Source of the DNA: Arboricoccus pini
Lineage (GTDB): Bacteria > Pseudomonadota > Alphaproteobacteria > Geminicoccales > Geminicoccaceae
Reading direction: 5' to 3'
Assembly: GCF_900187945.1 (NCBI RefSeq)
Contig: NZ_FYEH01000006.1
Span: 62,001 to 126,000, forward strand
Length of the DNA: 64,000 nt
Positions 47,346 to 58,434 of this stretch are shown piece after piece. Under the pieces are notes generated by a model. That model worked only from the letters and a program-made list of their open reading frames with translations, was not told the origin of the DNA and did no database searches. Numbering within the stretch: the stretch's first letter is position 1; every line of letters begins with the position of its first letter. The translations under genes and the position numbers were made by a program.

Positions 47346-48091
47346 TGTTGGCTCTCCTCGGCGATGATCGTATGCGGGCCCTCACCCTTGAGGACGCGGG
47401 CGAAAGCGCCTGGTGCATGGACCGAGAAGACGATGATCGGGATCTTGCTATCGCGCGCGAGCGAAATCGCCGACGCATCCATGACCTTCAGATCCTCGCT
47501 CAGCACCTGAAGATAGCCCAAGCGGTCATATCGCTTGGCGTTGGGATCTTTTTTGGGGTCGGCCGAATAAACGCCGTCGACCTGCGTGCCCTTGAGGAGC
47601 GCGTCACATCCCATCTCGGCGGCCCGCAGAGCGGCGCCCGTATCGGTGGTGAAGAACGGATTGCCCGTACCGGCGGCGAAAATCACGATCCGGCCTTTCT
47701 CAAGGTGGCGGATGGCGCGACGACGGATATAAGGCTCGCAAACAGCGGCCATGGGGATGGCCGACATGACGCGCGTGGGAATGCCTGTCTGCTGCTCGAT
47801 GACGCTTTGGATCGCCAGGGCGTTGATGACCGTACCCAACATGCCCATGTAGTCGGCGGTCGTGCGCTCCACACCCGCCGACGCCAGCGTGCCACCGCGA
47901 ATGATATTGCCGCCGCCAATCACGACCGTGAGTTGCACGCCCATCCTGTGGACTGCCGCGCATTCCTCGGCCAACTGCGAGAGCACCTTGCGATCATGTC
48001 CGAATTGACTGTCGCCCAGCAGGGCCTCGCCCGACATCTTAAGCAGAACGCGCTTGTAGCGCGTTTCGGCGGCGGCTGCGTACGACGTCAT
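47342..48091 (-). CDS. pyrH: UMP kinase
   Basis: 249-residue hexameric bacterial UMP kinase. [16 protein letters not shown] at the start, [52 protein letters not shown] and [20 protein letters not shown] are all family hallmarks. ATG 48091 follows a strong AGGAGGAG; an open upstream extension is not supported. Confidence 0.96.
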   Translation of the reverse strand: MTSYAAAAETRYKRVLLKMSGEALLGDSQFGHDRKVLSQLAEECAAVHRMGVQLTVVIGGGNIIRGGTLASAGVERTTADYMGMLGTVINALAIQSVIEQQTGIPTRVMSAIPMAAVCEPYIRRRAIRHLEKGRIVIFAAGTGNPFFTTDTGAALRAAEMGCDALLKGTQVDGVYSADPKKDPNAKRYDRLGYLQVLSEDLKVMDASAISLARDSKIPIIVFSVHAPGAFARVLKGEGPHTIIAEESQQ

Positions 48092-48206
48092 GGGAACTCC
48101 TCCTGGGCACCGCCCCTCGTCGACGGTGTTAAACGGATAGTCTGTCGGCGCACACCAAGCCACCCCTGGCGCGCGGTCCCGTTAAGGACAGGGCCGCGCG
48201 ATCGCC

Positions 48207-49133
48207 TCAACCCTGGGTCAGCTTTGCGACTTCGCTGGCCAGATCCTGCTCTTCCTTTGCCAAACCCTCGCCCAGTGCCAAGCGGATGAAGCCGACAAGG
48301 GCCACCGGCGTGCCCAATTCCTTAGCGGCTGCCTCGACCACCTGCTTCACTCGCTTGTCGGTGTCGACGACAAAGACCTGCTCGAGAAGAACGGCTTCTT
48401 CGTAAAATTTGCGGATCCGGCCTTCGACCATCTTTTCAACGATGTTGTCGGGCTTTCCCGACGCCTTGGCCTGATCAGCGAAGATCGCGCGCTCGCGATC
48501 GACAAGAGTGGGGTCGATGCTGGCGATGTCGAGGGCCTGCGGATTGGCGGCCGCCACGTGCATCGCAATCTGCTTGCCGACTTCGGCGAGCCTCGCAGGG
48601 TCACCCTTTGACTGCAGCGCTACCAGAACGCCGATCTTGCCCAATCCCGGCGCCGCCTGGCTATGCATATAGCCGGCAACGACGCCTTCCTGAACGGCTA
48701 GATACGAAGTGCGGCGGACGGTAATGTTCTCGCCGATGACGCCGATCGCTTGCTGCGCCGCCTGCTCGACCGGAAGACCGGAGGACGGTATCGTCAGCGT
48801 CTTGAGCTTCTCGACATCGCCCTCGGCGCTCAAGGCCAGCGCCGTCACCTCACGGACCAGCGACTGAAACGTCTCGTTGCGTGCCACGAAGTCGGTCTCG
48901 GAATTCACCTCGACGAGGACGCCCTTGGGCCCTTCCAAGGCAAGCCCGATCAGGCCCTCCGCCGCGACGCGGCCGGCCTTCTTGGCGGCAGCAGCCAAGC
49001 CTTTCTTGCGCAACCAGTCGGTAGCGGCCTCGATGTCGCCGCCATTCTCCTCAAGCGCCTTCTTGCAATCCATCATCCCGGCGCCGGACTGCTCGCGAAG
49101 CTGCTTGACGAGGGCGGGAGTCACCTGAGCCAT
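48207..49133 (-). CDS. tsf: Elongation factor Ts
   Basis: 308-residue nucleotide-exchange factor for EF-Tu. Starts MAQVTPALVKQLREQSGAGM with MDCKKALEENGGDIEAA, then LIGLALEGPKGVLVEVNSET and DFVARNETFQSLV, the EF-Tu contact. Follows rpsB by about 107 bases containing a GC hairpin. Confidence 0.97.
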   Translation of the reverse strand: MAQVTPALVKQLREQSGAGMMDCKKALEENGGDIEAATDWLRKKGLAAAAKKAGRVAAEGLIGLALEGPKGVLVEVNSETDFVARNETFQSLVREVTALALSAEGDVEKLKTLTIPSSGLPVEQAAQQAIGVIGENITVRRTSYLAVQEGVVAGYMHSQAAPGLGKIGVLVALQSKGDPARLAEVGKQIAMHVAAANPQALDIASIDPTLVDRERAIFADQAKASGKPDNIVEKMVEGRIRKFYEEAVLLEQVFVVDTDKRVKQVVEAAAKELGTPVALVGFIRLALGEGLAKEEQDLASEVAKLTQG

Positions 49134-49167
49134 CTGCTCTCTGCCTTTTGAAAATCATAGTCATTAC

Positions 49168-49184
49168 GCCCGCGAGGCGCGGGC
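49168..49184 (-). terminator. GC hairpin between rpsB and tsf, possible attenuator
   Basis: GCCCGCG and CGCGGGC form a 7-bp perfect stem with an AGG loop in the rpsB-tsf intergenic space. There is no T-run after it on the transcribed strand, so it is more likely a pause or processing structure than a full terminator. Confidence 0.4.
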
Positions 49185-49239
49185 GGCCGGTTATCCGCCA
49201 TCGTAGCAAGACGACAGCTTGGACCGGCCTTGTGTTAAT

Positions 49240-50076
49240 TCACTGAACGGCCGCGGCGGGTTCGGAGTCGCCGATATTGCTCTGCACCTCGGCGGGCTCA
49301 TTGTCCAAGGCAGGCTCAGATTCCGCTTCTTCAGGGACGTCATCGAGCGGCTGCTCGATGGCACCGAGATCGACACCGGAAGCCACCATCTCGGCCTGAA
49401 TACCGTCGAGAACGGCGCCCACAAGGAGGTCGCAATAAAGATTGATCGCCCGGCTGGCGTCGTCGTTGCCCGGGACCGGATAGCGGATGCTTTTCGGATT
49501 GCAGTTGCTGTCGACCACGGCCACGACCGGGATGTTCAGCTTCACCGCTTCCTGAATCGCGATCGACTCCTTGTTGGTGTCGATCACGACAATGATGTCG
49601 GGCAGGCCACCCATATCCTTGATGCCGCCGAGCGAGCGCTCCAGCTTCTCGCGTTCGCGATCCAGCTGCAGCAGCTCCTTCTTCGTCAGGCCGCCTTGGC
49701 CGCCCTCGGCTTTGGCCTCAAGATCACGCAGCCGCTTAATCGACAGCGAAATCGTCTTGTGATTGGTCAGCATACCACCCAGCCAGCGGTGGTTGACGTA
49801 GTACTGACCACATCGCGCCGCTGCCTGGGCAATCGGCTCTTGGGCCTGGCGCTTCGTACCGACGAAGAGCACGCGGCCGCCCGCCGCAACGACATCGCGC
49901 ACGGCTTGCAGGGCGCGATGCAGCATCGGCACGGTCTGAGTAAGGTCCAGGATATGGACGCCGTTGCGGGTACCGTAGATGTAGGGAGCCATCTGCGGGT
50001 CCCAGCGGCGCGTCTGGTGACCGAAATGGACGCCTGCCTCGAGGAGCTGGCGCATGGTAAAGGTCGGAAAAGCCAC
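49240..50076 (-). CDS. rpsB: 30S ribosomal protein S2
   Basis: 278-residue S2 with [22 protein letters not shown] and [20 protein letters not shown] near the start, [18 protein letters not shown], and [13 protein letters not shown] then [27 protein letters not shown]. The last 40 residues are an acidic tail. The start is GTG at 50076 with AAGGA upstream; the open frame to 50187 is not conserved. It heads the minus-strand block down to fabZ. Confidence 0.96.
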   Translation of the reverse strand: MAFPTFTMRQLLEAGVHFGHQTRRWDPQMAPYIYGTRNGVHILDLTQTVPMLHRALQAVRDVVAAGGRVLFVGTKRQAQEPIAQAAARCGQYYVNHRWLGGMLTNHKTISLSIKRLRDLEAKAEGGQGGLTKKELLQLDREREKLERSLGGIKDMGGLPDIIVVIDTNKESIAIQEAVKLNIPVVAVVDSNCNPKSIRYPVPGNDDASRAINLYCDLLVGAVLDGIQAEMVASGVDLGAIEQPLDDVPEEAESEPALDNEPAEVQSNIGDSEPAAAVQ

Positions 50077-50299
50077 GTCTTTCGTCCTTGATCCGGTTAT
50101 TCCACCGCAGGCATTGAGCCCGGCAACGATCTCCATCTGGGATGATCGACGTCCGGACACCGGAAGGCGTGCAAAAGCAGCACGCATAAGCCCGCGTGAG
50201 AGGTGCGGCGGCTTTTACTCGCATTGTCTTGCAAGCGCAACCGCTAGCATTGACAGCGCCTGTTGGCGTCCTAGCCTGCCTTCGCCAGAGGAGAGCTCA

Positions 50300-51106
50300 A
50301 TGCAGTATGCCGACATATCCGCCGAACTGCTCGAACGCGTAAGGGCGCGCGCGCCGCTCGTTCAATGCATCACGAATTTCGTGGCGATGGATATCGCAGC
50401 CAATCTGGTTCTGGCGATTGGTGCATCTCCCGCCATGGTCCACGCAAAAGAAGAAGTCGAGGAATTTGCCGCGATCGCCTCTGCCCTGACGATCAATATC
50501 GGCACTATCGCGCCTGAGTGGGTGGAAGGCATGTCACTGGCGGCAAGCACCGCCAGTCGGATCGGCCTGCCGTGGGTCCTGGATCCGGTCGCCTGCGGCG
50601 CCACACGCTGGCGCACACAGGTGGCGCGTGAACTGGCGGCCAAGAGGCCTACGCTCATTCGCGGCAATGCGTCGGAGATCCTGGCTCTTCAGGCCGATAG
50701 GGAGACGACGACCCGCGGCGTCGATTCGACCGATCCGGTCGAACGTGCCCAGACAGCTGCCCGGGCCCTGGCAAAGACGTACGGCGCCATCGTAGCCGTA
50801 ACGGGTGCTACCGACTTTGTCACCGATGGCTCCCGCGAGTTGGGTATAGAAGGCGGCGATCCGCTGATGACGAAGGTAACGGCTCTGGGGTGCTCACTCA
50901 CCGCCGTAAGCGGCGCCTTCCTCGCAGTGGGCGATTCCGCCTTCGAGTCTACGGTGGCGGCGCTCGCGAGCTTCAAGATCGCCGGCAGCCGATCGGCCTT
51001 GAACTGCCCGGGTCCGGGGACCCTTCGCTGGCGTATGGCTGACGAGTTGCACCGGCTGGATGCCGCGGCGATGCGAAGCGAAGCCCGCCTACTAAGCTAT
51101 GCCTGA
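50300..51106 (+). CDS. thiM: Hydroxyethylthiazole kinase
   Basis: 268-residue ribokinase-fold enzyme that phosphorylates 4-methyl-5-hydroxyethylthiazole in thiamine salvage. PLVQCITNFVAMDIAANLVLAIGASPAM is the substrate-binding opening, LPWVLDPVACGATRWRT and LIRGNASEILAL follow, and VTALGCSLTAVSGAFLAV is the anion-hole/catalytic motif, with Cys in the usual position. ATG 50300 follows AGAGGAGAG. No thiD or thiE neighbours; I looked for a TPP riboswitch in the 224 bases upstream and saw no thi-box. Confidence 0.93.
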   Translation: MQYADISAELLERVRARAPLVQCITNFVAMDIAANLVLAIGASPAMVHAKEEVEEFAAIASALTINIGTIAPEWVEGMSLAASTASRIGLPWVLDPVACGATRWRTQVARELAAKRPTLIRGNASEILALQADRETTTRGVDSTDPVERAQTAARALAKTYGAIVAVTGATDFVTDGSRELGIEGGDPLMTKVTALGCSLTAVSGAFLAVGDSAFESTVAALASFKIAGSRSALNCPGPGTLRWRMADELHRLDAAAMRSEARLLSYA

Positions 51107-51127
51107 TGCGCAGCCTGCGAGATGCGC

Positions 51128-54100
51128 TCAATGCAGCGTGATGTCGCGAATTTCCCGTACGCCGGGATGTCGCTCAACATCCGCCCGCCTCTGATAGGGC
51201 AGGGCATACGTCTCCGGCAGGTTGAGCGTGATCTCCTCGCCTTCCTCCACGATCACGAGCCTGATGCGCGCTCCAGCACCGCTAGTATTGAGTAGCGGTT
51301 TGAGGCGCAGCGCTGATTCCGTATCGACCAACCGGATTTCGATCGAGGTAGGCCCGCGTCGATCGACCAAACCATCCAGTTTTTCCATGCGCAGGACGCT
51401 CAGCTTGACGTTCTCGCCGTCCAGGCGAGCATCGACTTCCACCAGCAGGGGGTCACGTGATTCCAGCAACTCACGCGACTGTGCCAGTGCCTCGTTGAAG
51501 AGCATAACCTCGAACTGCCCAGACGGGTCGGAAAGCTGCGCAAAGGCGAAGCGCGAGCGCTCGGTGACACGCTCCTGCTTGCCCAGCACGACACCGGCAA
51601 GCTTGATCCGCGTGCGCTCGGCAAAGCCCAGCGCATGGCGCAACTCGGCGGCAGGTGTAATGCGCAAGCGCTCGAGGGCAGACCTGTAGCTGTCGAGCGG
51701 ATGAGCCGACATATAAAAGCCGATAGCCTCCATCTCGTATTGCAGCCGCTCCATAGCGGGCCAGTCTTCGGTCTCCGGCAGGGTCGGTTTAGGCGGTAGC
51801 GCCTGTTCGCCGCTCCCGAACATATTCCATTGCCCGCTAACCGCCGCTTCCTGACAGGCCGCAGCCCAACGGAAGGCGGAATCGATCGCGAGCATCGACC
51901 GCTTGCGGTTGGCATCGAGGCCGTCCAACGCGCCCGCCTTGATCAGGGCTTCCAAAATCCGCCGGTTGAGCGTCTTCGTGCCGACACGGCGAACGAGATC
52001 AAAGATGTTGCCGAACGATTCTCCGTCGACACGCTCTCTCACAAGCTCTTCCATGGCATGCAGGCCGACCCCCTTGATCGCCGCCAAAGCGAAGCGGACG
52101 GCAGGCTTGCCGTCCGAGCGGTCCTCGACGGCGAATTTAGGCTGTGAGAAATCGACATCGGGCGGCAGCAGCTCTAATCCGCGGCTTTGCATCTCCTGGC
52201 GAAAGGCCGCCAGCTTCTCTTGGCTGGCCATTTCGGTCGTCATTGCCGCCGCATAGAACTCGACGCCGTGATTGGCTTTCAGATAGGCCGTATGGTAGGC
52301 GAGCAGCGCGTAGGCGGCCGCATGGCTCTTGTTGAAGCCGTAGGATGCGAATTTGGCTACGGCATCGAAAATCGTGTTGGCTAGATCATCAGCGATGCCG
52401 TTACCCGCGGCTCCCTTGACGAAGACCTCGCGCTGCGCATCCATTTCCGCCTTAATCTTCTTGCCCATCGCGCGACGCAGAAGATCGGCGCCTCCCAGCG
52501 AATACCCGGCCAGCTGCTTGGCGATCTCCATCACCTGTTCCTGGTAGATAATGACGCCATTCGTCTCCGAAAGGATCGGTTCCAGGAGCGGGTGCAGATA
52601 GGCGGGCTCTTCGAGTTTGTGCTTCACCGCAGTGTAGCGTGGAATATTGTCCATCGGTCCCGGGCGGTAGAGCGACACCATCGCGATGATGTCCTCAAAA
52701 CAGTCGGGCTTGAGCTTTCGCAGCGCGTCGCGCATGCCTCCCGATTCCAGCTGGAAGACGCCCGTCGTTTCCGCCTTGGCAAGCAAACGGTAGGATTCGG
52801 GATCGTCTAATTCGAGGGCGGAAAGATCGAGGTCGATCCCCCTTGCATGGACGATTTCTTCGGCAAACCGGAGCAGGGTTAGGGTCGAGAGCCCAAGAAA
52901 GTCGAATTTGACGAGGCCGGCCTTCTCGACATCCTTCATGTTGAACTGCGTGGCTGGCAACTGTGCGCGCGGATCTTGATAGAGCGGCACCAGTTCATCG
53001 AGCGGCCTGTCGCCAATCACCACGCCCGCGGCGTGGGTGGAAGCGTTACGCGGCAATCCCTCCAGCTGGCGCGCGATGTCCATCATGCGGGCGATGTTCT
53101 CATCTTCGCGCATCGCCTCCTTGAGCCGTGGCTCCATCTCCAGGGCCTGCGTAAGATTAATCGGATTGGCGGGATTTTGCGGCACGAGCTTGCAGATGCG
53201 GTCGACCATGCCGAAGGGCAGCCCCATGACCCGCCCGACATCGCGCAGCGCGGCGCGCGCCTGAAGCGTGCCGAACGTGATGATCTGAGCCACCCGGTCA
53301 GCACCGTAGCGATCGCGAACGTAGGCAATCACTTCGCCTCGCCGCTCTTCGCAAAAATCAATATCGAAGTCCGGCATCGAGACACGCTCGGGATTGAGGA
53401 AGCGCTCAAAGAGCAGTCCGAAACGGAGTGGGTCCAAATCGGTGATCTCGAGGCTCCAGGCGACGACCGAGCCCGCACCTGAGCCGCGCCCCGGACCCAC
53501 AGGTATTCCCTGGCTCTTCGCCCATTTGATGAAGTCCGAGACGATCAGGAAGTATCCAGGAAACTTCATCTGGCTGATCACGTCGAGCTCATAGGCGAGA
53601 CGCTGGTGATAGGGTCGTGCGGCCTTCTCCCTAGACGCTCCGTCCATGTCTTTTACGAAGACAGCCTGCCTGAGGCGCTTCTCCAAGCCTTCCGTCGCCT
53701 GTCGCCGCATCTCTGCATCCTCGTCGGCGGCAAAGGTCGGAAGGATCGGCTTCCGTTCAGGTGCCGCATAGGCACAGCGTCGGGCGACGACCAAGGTGTT
53801 GGCGATCGCCTCGGGGAGATCGGCAAATAACGCCGCCATTTCCTCGGCTGACTTGAACCTGTGATCAACCGTTACCCGCCGGCGATTTTGGTCGTGCAGC
53901 GTCGTACCCTGGCCTAGTGCGAGGAGCACGTCATGGGCCTCATGCATCTGGGCGGCGATGAAATGGACGTCGTTTGTCGCCACGAGCGGAATCTCGTGCC
54001 GATAGGCGAGTTCCAGCAGTTCGCCCTCGACCTCATCCTCCTGCGGCAAGCCATGCCGCTGGAGTTCGATGTAGAGCCGATCCCCGAAGATGGCCTTTAG

Positions 54101-54592
54101 CGCCACCGTCAGCCTGTCCGCATAGGCGCCTTCCCCTCGCAGAAGAGCCTGGCCAATGGGTCCAGCGCTCCCTCCCGTCAGGCAGATCAAGCCTTCGCTG
54201 AGGCTCTCCAGCCTCTCGATGCTAAAGCGCAAACCCTGCGTCGGATCGGACTCGAGATAAGCTTGGCTCAGTAGCTTTGAGAGATTGCGATAGCCCTGCT
54301 CATCCTTGACCAGAAGCACGATCGGCTCGGCTGGCGGTTCCTTAGTCGTCGTCCGCGGCCGCTCATCGAGGAAAGCCAAGGCGATCGTCGTGCCAAGGAT
54401 CGGCTGCACGCCCGCTTTCGTCATGGAGGAACTGAACTGCATGGCGCCGAAGAGATTGGCGCTATCAGTAAGGGCTACCGCAGGCATCCGCAGCCCCACA
54501 CAGGACTTGGCCAAATCATCGAACTTCACAGCACCTTCGAGCAGCGAAAAGCCCGAACGTACGCGAAGATGGACGAAGGATGCGTAAGCCAT
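51128..54592 (-). CDS. dnaE: DNA polymerase III subunit alpha
   Basis: 1154-residue replicative polymerase. N-terminal PHP domain ([29 protein letters not shown], with [18 protein letters not shown]); palm with [15 protein letters not shown] and the catalytic Asp pair in [16 protein letters not shown]; later [32 protein letters not shown] and [17 protein letters not shown]-terminal OB-fold and tau-binding region. The first PHP motif has Arg where many relatives have a second His, consistent with an inactive PHP nuclease. The gene lies convergent to thiM and next to the pyrimidine locus. Confidence 0.97.
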   Translation of the reverse strand: MAYASFVHLRVRSGFSLLEGAVKFDDLAKSCVGLRMPAVALTDSANLFGAMQFSSSMTKAGVQPILGTTIALAFLDERPRTTTKEPPAEPIVLLVKDEQGYRNLSKLLSQAYLESDPTQGLRFSIERLESLSEGLICLTGGSAGPIGQALLRGEGAYADRLTVALKAIFGDRLYIELQRHGLPQEDEVEGELLELAYRHEIPLVATNDVHFIAAQMHEAHDVLLALGQGTTLHDQNRRRVTVDHRFKSAEEMAALFADLPEAIANTLVVARRCAYAAPERKPILPTFAADEDAEMRRQATEGLEKRLRQAVFVKDMDGASREKAARPYHQRLAYELDVISQMKFPGYFLIVSDFIKWAKSQGIPVGPGRGSGAGSVVAWSLEITDLDPLRFGLLFERFLNPERVSMPDFDIDFCEERRGEVIAYVRDRYGADRVAQIITFGTLQARAALRDVGRVMGLPFGMVDRICKLVPQNPANPINLTQALEMEPRLKEAMREDENIARMMDIARQLEGLPRNASTHAAGVVIGDRPLDELVPLYQDPRAQLPATQFNMKDVEKAGLVKFDFLGLSTLTLLRFAEEIVHARGIDLDLSALELDDPESYRLLAKAETTGVFQLESGGMRDALRKLKPDCFEDIIAMVSLYRPGPMDNIPRYTAVKHKLEEPAYLHPLLEPILSETNGVIIYQEQVMEIAKQLAGYSLGGADLLRRAMGKKIKAEMDAQREVFVKGAAGNGIADDLANTIFDAVAKFASYGFNKSHAAAYALLAYHTAYLKANHGVEFYAAAMTTEMASQEKLAAFRQEMQSRGLELLPPDVDFSQPKFAVEDRSDGKPAVRFALAAIKGVGLHAMEELVRERVDGESFGNIFDLVRRVGTKTLNRRILEALIKAGALDGLDANRKRSMLAIDSAFRWAAACQEAAVSGQWNMFGSGEQALPPKPTLPETEDWPAMERLQYEMEAIGFYMSAHPLDSYRSALERLRITPAAELRHALGFAERTRIKLAGVVLGKQERVTERSRFAFAQLSDPSGQFEVMLFNEALAQSRELLESRDPLLVEVDARLDGENVKLSVLRMEKLDGLVDRRGPTSIEIRLVDTESALRLKPLLNTSGAGARIRLVIVEEGEEITLNLPETYALPYQRRADVERHPGVREIRDITLH

Positions 54593-54839
54593 GAGGACCT
54601 GGACTGATAGGGACCGGGGTTGAGTGTCGCGTCAGACCAGCGTGGGATCAACCACCAGGGTGGAGATCGCGCTCCGATCGACGAACAGGCGTAACTTTGC
54701 ACGGACTCATGCCCGAGAAACAATCGGCTGCATCGAAGCAGCGAGCTATTTAAGCATTCCTACCCCATGGCCGGCCGCCCTGGCCATCTTATATCAAAGT
54801 TTCGACTATTGGGCTGACTCGGAGATGGAGCGCTGTGCC

Positions 54840-55262
54840 ATGAGCCTTGTCGTTGCCGACTTTGATCATCTCGTTTTGAACGTGACCGATGTCGAGGCAT
54901 CGGCCCGATGGTATGAAGATGTCCTCGGCATGAGGCGAGAGGAATTTCAAGGTGGAGACGGGCCGCGCCTCGCGCTGAAATTTGGTCGACGCAAGATCAA
55001 TCTCAGACCGGCTGACGCCAGTCAGAAGGATTGGTTTACGGCGAGCGAAGCCCGGCCCGGGTCGGCGGATCTCTGCTTCCTGACATCAACCTCTCCGGCC
55101 GAAGTCATGACGCATCTGCGTACTTTAGGTGTCTCGATAGAAGCCGGACCGACCAAGAAACAGGGAGCGCTGGGCACGCTTGATTCCATCTATTGCCGAG
55201 ACCCGGACGGCAGCCTGATCGAGATCGCCTCCTATGCCGGCCATCCGGTCGTTCGGCGCTAA
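54840..55262 (+). CDS. VOC (glyoxalase/dioxygenase fold) family protein
   Basis: 140-residue single-module vicinal-oxygen-chelate protein. FDHLVLNVTDVEASARWYEDVLGM opens with the metal-binding His; RKINLRPADA, SADLCFLT and YCRDPDGSLIEIASY (metal Glu) complete the pattern, similar to GLOD5-like proteins. ATG 54840 has GGAG upstream; the frame extends 5' but without support. It is convergent with rutA, 7 bases apart. The substrate is unknown; small VOC proteins often sit beside catabolic genes. Confidence 0.85.
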   Translation: MSLVVADFDHLVLNVTDVEASARWYEDVLGMRREEFQGGDGPRLALKFGRRKINLRPADASQKDWFTASEARPGSADLCFLTSTSPAEVMTHLRTLGVSIEAGPTKKQGALGTLDSIYCRDPDGSLIEIASYAGHPVVRR

Positions 55263-55269
55263 GATCAGC

Positions 55270-56349
55270 TCAGGTGGCGCCCGAGACATCGGCACGTGAC
55301 CGCATAAGCGGCTGAATACGCTGGCCGAACTGGTCCATGCCGATCAAAAACTCATCGAAAGTCAGCATGAGCCCCTTGGTGCCCGGCACGGTCGCAGCCT
55401 CGTCCAGCAGACGGGCGACGGTGGCATAGGAGCCAACGATTGTCCCCATATTGAAGTTCACCGCTCCCTCCGGCAGATTCATGTGAGTTGCCGTGGAATG
55501 TACGCTCGCGGTGCTGTCGGTGGCGCTTTGCGCCGCCATCCAGGCGAGCGCGTCCAGATCGGCGCCCGCTCGATAACTCTGCCACTTCGCCATCGCCGCG
55601 TCGTCTGTCTCGTCGGCAATCACCATAAAAAGCGCATAGGTGCCGACGTCACGCCCTGTCTTTGCCGCAGCACGCATTAGCCGGGCCGGCACATCTGAAT
55701 GTGCCGTGGGCGTATTCACGCCTTTGCCGAAACAGAAATTATAGTTGCCGTAAGTTGCGACGAACTCCATGCCCCGATCGCTCTGACCTGCGCCCACGAT
55801 TTCGGGCATGCGGACAGGGCGAGGGCTCAGCCGGCAATCGTCCATCCGGAAATAGCTGCCCTTGAAATCGGAGCGGCCCTCCGACCAGAGCTCGTTCATA
55901 ACGCGAACATATTCCGAGGCGTAATCGTAACGATAGCGAAAATAGTCGTCGCCGGGCCAAAGACCCATCTGCGAGTATTCCGCCACGTGCCAGCCAGAGA
56001 CGATGTTGACGCCAAAACGCCCCGGAGCGATCGAATCGATCGTCACAGCCTGCCGCGCGATCAAGGCAGGCGGGCATGTGGGAATCGCCACTGAGGCAAA
56101 CAGCTTGATCTTGCTAGTAACGGCAGCGATGCCAGCCATCAGCGTGAACGAATCGAGCGCGTGGTCCCAAAACTCGCTCTCCCCGCCAAAGCCACGCAAC
56201 TTCACCATCGAAAGCGCGAAATTCATGCCATAGGCTTCGGCCTTCTGGACTACCCGACGATTGAGATCGAAGCTCGGCATATATTGCGGCGATGTCTTCG
56301 AGATCAACCACCCATTATTGGCTATAGGAATAAAGACGCCGACATCCAT
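55270..56349 (-). CDS. rutA: Pyrimidine monooxygenase RutA
   Basis: 359-residue flavin-dependent luciferase-like monooxygenase that opens the uracil ring between N3 and C4 to ureidoacrylate peracid. Strong similarity to Rut[85 protein letters not shown]-type stretch ([15 protein letters not shown]), [17 protein letters not shown] and [21 protein letters not shown] take the start at ATG 56349 with GGAGA eight bases before; a Met at 56388 is in frame. rutB-rutG are not adjacent. A flavin reductase (RutF) needed for activity is not in view. Confidence 0.92.
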   Translation of the reverse strand: MDVGVFIPIANNGWLISKTSPQYMPSFDLNRRVVQKAEAYGMNFALSMVKLRGFGGESEFWDHALDSFTLMAGIAAVTSKIKLFASVAIPTCPPALIARQAVTIDSIAPGRFGVNIVSGWHVAEYSQMGLWPGDDYFRYRYDYASEYVRVMNELWSEGRSDFKGSYFRMDDCRLSPRPVRMPEIVGAGQSDRGMEFVATYGNYNFCFGKGVNTPTAHSDVPARLMRAAAKTGRDVGTYALFMVIADETDDAAMAKWQSYRAGADLDALAWMAAQSATDSTASVHSTATHMNLPEGAVNFNMGTIVGSYATVARLLDEAATVPGTKGLMLTFDEFLIGMDQFGQRIQPLMRSRADVSGAT

Positions 56350-56571
56350 GACCAATCTCCGACCTGAACCTTTGAACGAGGGGAGCAAAGATCATGCCGG
56401 TGCAGAAGACGAATGCTATCGCCCTATGGTTGAAATGAATCGCATCGACGGACCTCAAGAAGACAAGTTGATGACAAGAAGTTCAAGGTGACGTAGATAG
56501 CGCTGGAAACAACTCCTGTACTCGCCAAAGATCAAAATCCTGCTGTCTGGGATCACGATGGGATCGTCTCA

Positions 56572-57135
56572 ATGACTAGCGTTTCTGCTGAGACGCTTCT
56601 TGATGGCAACGCGCCGCTCGTTGGCGGAGCCAACGTGCCCACTGTGTCAAAATCGGCCGTCGTCGTCGCAGGCGAACTCTATTTCAAACCGGCTCCCATA
56701 GAGGCCGAATGGATCGTCGAGGGTCAGCCGCTTGCCCAATCGGCCATTGTCAGCGGCAGCACCGATGGGATGGGTCACACCATGGTCTGGGAGTGCACGG
56801 CCGGCACATTCGACTGGCACTTTCATTTTGAGGAAACGATCCGCGTCCTGTCCGGAGAGGTCATCGTCACCGACGAGGATGGCCGAGTACATCGATTGAG
56901 CGCGGGCGACACAGCCTTCTTTCGTGGCGGCAGCCGCGCCCGCTGGCACATCCCTGATCACCTCCGCAAACTAGCATTTAACCGTCGCGTGCCACCCTCA
57001 GCCATTGTCCAAGCTTGGCGCGCGATTCTCGGCTACAGATTGATCATGCGCGCCGTTATGAAGCGCCTGGGCCCGGCACTCGAATCGCCGGCTACTCAGA
57101 TGATACTCATTTCAGGCGCGGCCATACTGTTCTAA
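56572..57135 (+). CDS. Cupin-domain protein beside rutA
   Basis: 187-residue protein with one cupin barrel (about 60-140). ECTAGTFDWHFHFEETIRVL carries the metal ligands His83, His85 and Glu87/88, and GDTAFFRGGSRARWHIPDHL the second cupin motif with His126. The sequence resembles the DUF861/EutQ-type small cupins. The last 20 residues (SPATQMILISGAAILF) are hydrophobic and could form a membrane anchor or a buried strand, unusual for this family. Divergent from rutA (222 bases between starts) and convergent with the carbamoylase gene. Function unknown; possibly a sensor, isomerase or hydrolase for a ureido intermediate. Confidence 0.7.
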   Translation: MTSVSAETLLDGNAPLVGGANVPTVSKSAVVVAGELYFKPAPIEAEWIVEGQPLAQSAIVSGSTDGMGHTMVWECTAGTFDWHFHFEETIRVLSGEVIVTDEDGRVHRLSAGDTAFFRGGSRARWHIPDHLRKLAFNRRVPPSAIVQAWRAILGYRLIMRAVMKRLGPALESPATQMILISGAAILF

Positions 57136-57147
57136 GGCCCACTCCTC

Positions 57148-58395
57148 TCAGCTAGCCTGAGCGAGTTGCAGCGCTGCACGTAGCAGGACGTTCGCACCTG
57201 CTTCCGCTTCATGCGGCTCGATGCTCTCTTCTTCATTGTGACTAAGGCCGTCCTTGCAGGGACAAAAGATCATGGCCGTAGGCACATGGCGAGCGGTGTA
57301 GCAACTGTCGTGGCCTGGGCCACTCACCATATCCTTGTGGCCATAACCCAACTCATCCGCCGCCTGCCGGATTGCAGCGACGCATGTCGCGTCGAATTGC
57401 ACGGGTGGAAAATACCAAGTCTGATCGAGCTCGAAGGCTATCTCATCGCGCTCGCATGCAGCCTCGATGGAAGCACGAATCTCTCTGTCCAGAGTCTCGA
57501 TCACCTCTTCCTGCGGATGCCGCACGTCGATCGAGAATTTGACCAGGCTCGGTATGACGTTCCGGCTGCCCGGCTCGATATCAATCTGACCGACCGTGAT
57601 CACGGCGTGGGGTGCATGACGCCTGGCGATCTGATCGAGATCCGCGATCACACGCGAAGCTGCTACCAGGGCGTCCTTGCGCCGTGGCATCGGCGTCGAA
57701 CCGGCATGGCTATCCTTGCCGTGTATCCTGCACTCGTACCAGCGAATCCCCTGGCCACCGACGACCACACCGATTGGCAACCGCTCCGCCTCGAGGATCG
57801 GCCCCTGCTCGATATGAAACTCCAGATGGCATTTCCATTTCTGGGGTTCGCAGGGCAGAGCGCCCCTATAGCCGATGCGCTCGAGTTCCTCGCCGAACTT
57901 GAATCCCTGGCGGTCCGCGCTCGCATAAGCCCATTCTTTGGTGAAAGCGCCCGCCCATACGCCCGATGCCATCATGGCCGGGGCGAAGCGGCCACCCTCT
58001 TCATTGGTCCAGTTGACGACCATGATCGGGTGGTCATGCTCGTAACCTGTGTCCTGAAGCGTACGCAAAATTTCGACGCCCGACAGCACGCCCAGCACCC
58101 CATCGAACTTGCCACCCGTCGGCTGCGTGTCCAGGTGGCTGCCAATGACCACTGGCGGCAGGTCGGCCCGCCGCCCGGGCTTGAGCGCCATCATGTTGCC
58201 CATTTCGTCGATGGTTACCGTGCAACCGGCCGCCTCGACCCATTTCCGGAACAAGGCCCGCCCCTGCGCATCGAGATCGGTGACCGTCTGCCGGTTGCAA
58301 CCTCCCTTGGGCGTACCGCCGATCTTGGCCATTTCCATAAGCGACTCCCACAGCCGCTCTTTATCCACCTTCATGTTGCTGCCGGGCAGATTCAT
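57148..58395 (-). CDS. N-carbamoyl amidohydrolase, beta-ureidopropionase type (M20 family)
   Basis: 415-residue metallohydrolase (HyuC/AmaB/PydC group) cleaving an N-carbamoyl amino acid to amino acid, CO2 and ammonia. Metal ligands: His87 in VVIGSHLDTQPTGGKFDGVL, Asp98, Glu132/133 in WTNEEGGRFAPAM, the His in HLEFHIEQGPILE and the C-terminal His in FCPCKDGLSHNEEE. IRWYECRIHGKDSHAGSTPM is the dimerisation motif. It follows preT-preA on the same strand with 39 bases between, so N-carbamoyl-beta-alanine is the likely substrate; allantoate and N-carbamoyl-L-amino acid enzymes are close relatives and cannot be excluded. Confidence 0.85.
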   Translation of the reverse strand: MNLPGSNMKVDKERLWESLMEMAKIGGTPKGGCNRQTVTDLDAQGRALFRKWVEAAGCTVTIDEMGNMMALKPGRRADLPPVVIGSHLDTQPTGGKFDGVLGVLSGVEILRTLQDTGYEHDHPIMVVNWTNEEGGRFAPAMMASGVWAGAFTKEWAYASADRQGFKFGEELERIGYRGALPCEPQKWKCHLEFHIEQGPILEAERLPIGVVVGGQGIRWYECRIHGKDSHAGSTPMPRRKDALVAASRVIADLDQIARRHAPHAVITVGQIDIEPGSRNVIPSLVKFSIDVRHPQEEVIETLDREIRASIEAACERDEIAFELDQTWYFPPVQFDATCVAAIRQAADELGYGHKDMVSGPGHDSCYTARHVPTAMIFCPCKDGLSHNEEESIEPHEAEAGANVLLRAALQLAQAS

Positions 58396-58434
58396 GACCG
58401 ATTTCCTCGATAGATGGGACGAAACCTGCCCCTC

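Noticed and set aside
50188-50299. TPP riboswitch upstream of thiM
   Set aside because: No thi-box (CTGAGA with ACCCTTTGAACCTGATC-type elements) is present in the leader; only a normal ribosome-binding site is seen.
51128-54592. Altered PHP motif of DnaE as a novel polymerase variant
   Set aside because: Loss of PHP metal ligands is common in proteobacterial DnaE, which rely on a separate proofreading subunit; not unusual enough to report as a finding.
57211-58413. Long plus-strand frame of 400 codons
   Set aside because: Antisense shadow of the carbamoylase gene, which has the full M20 metal motif set.
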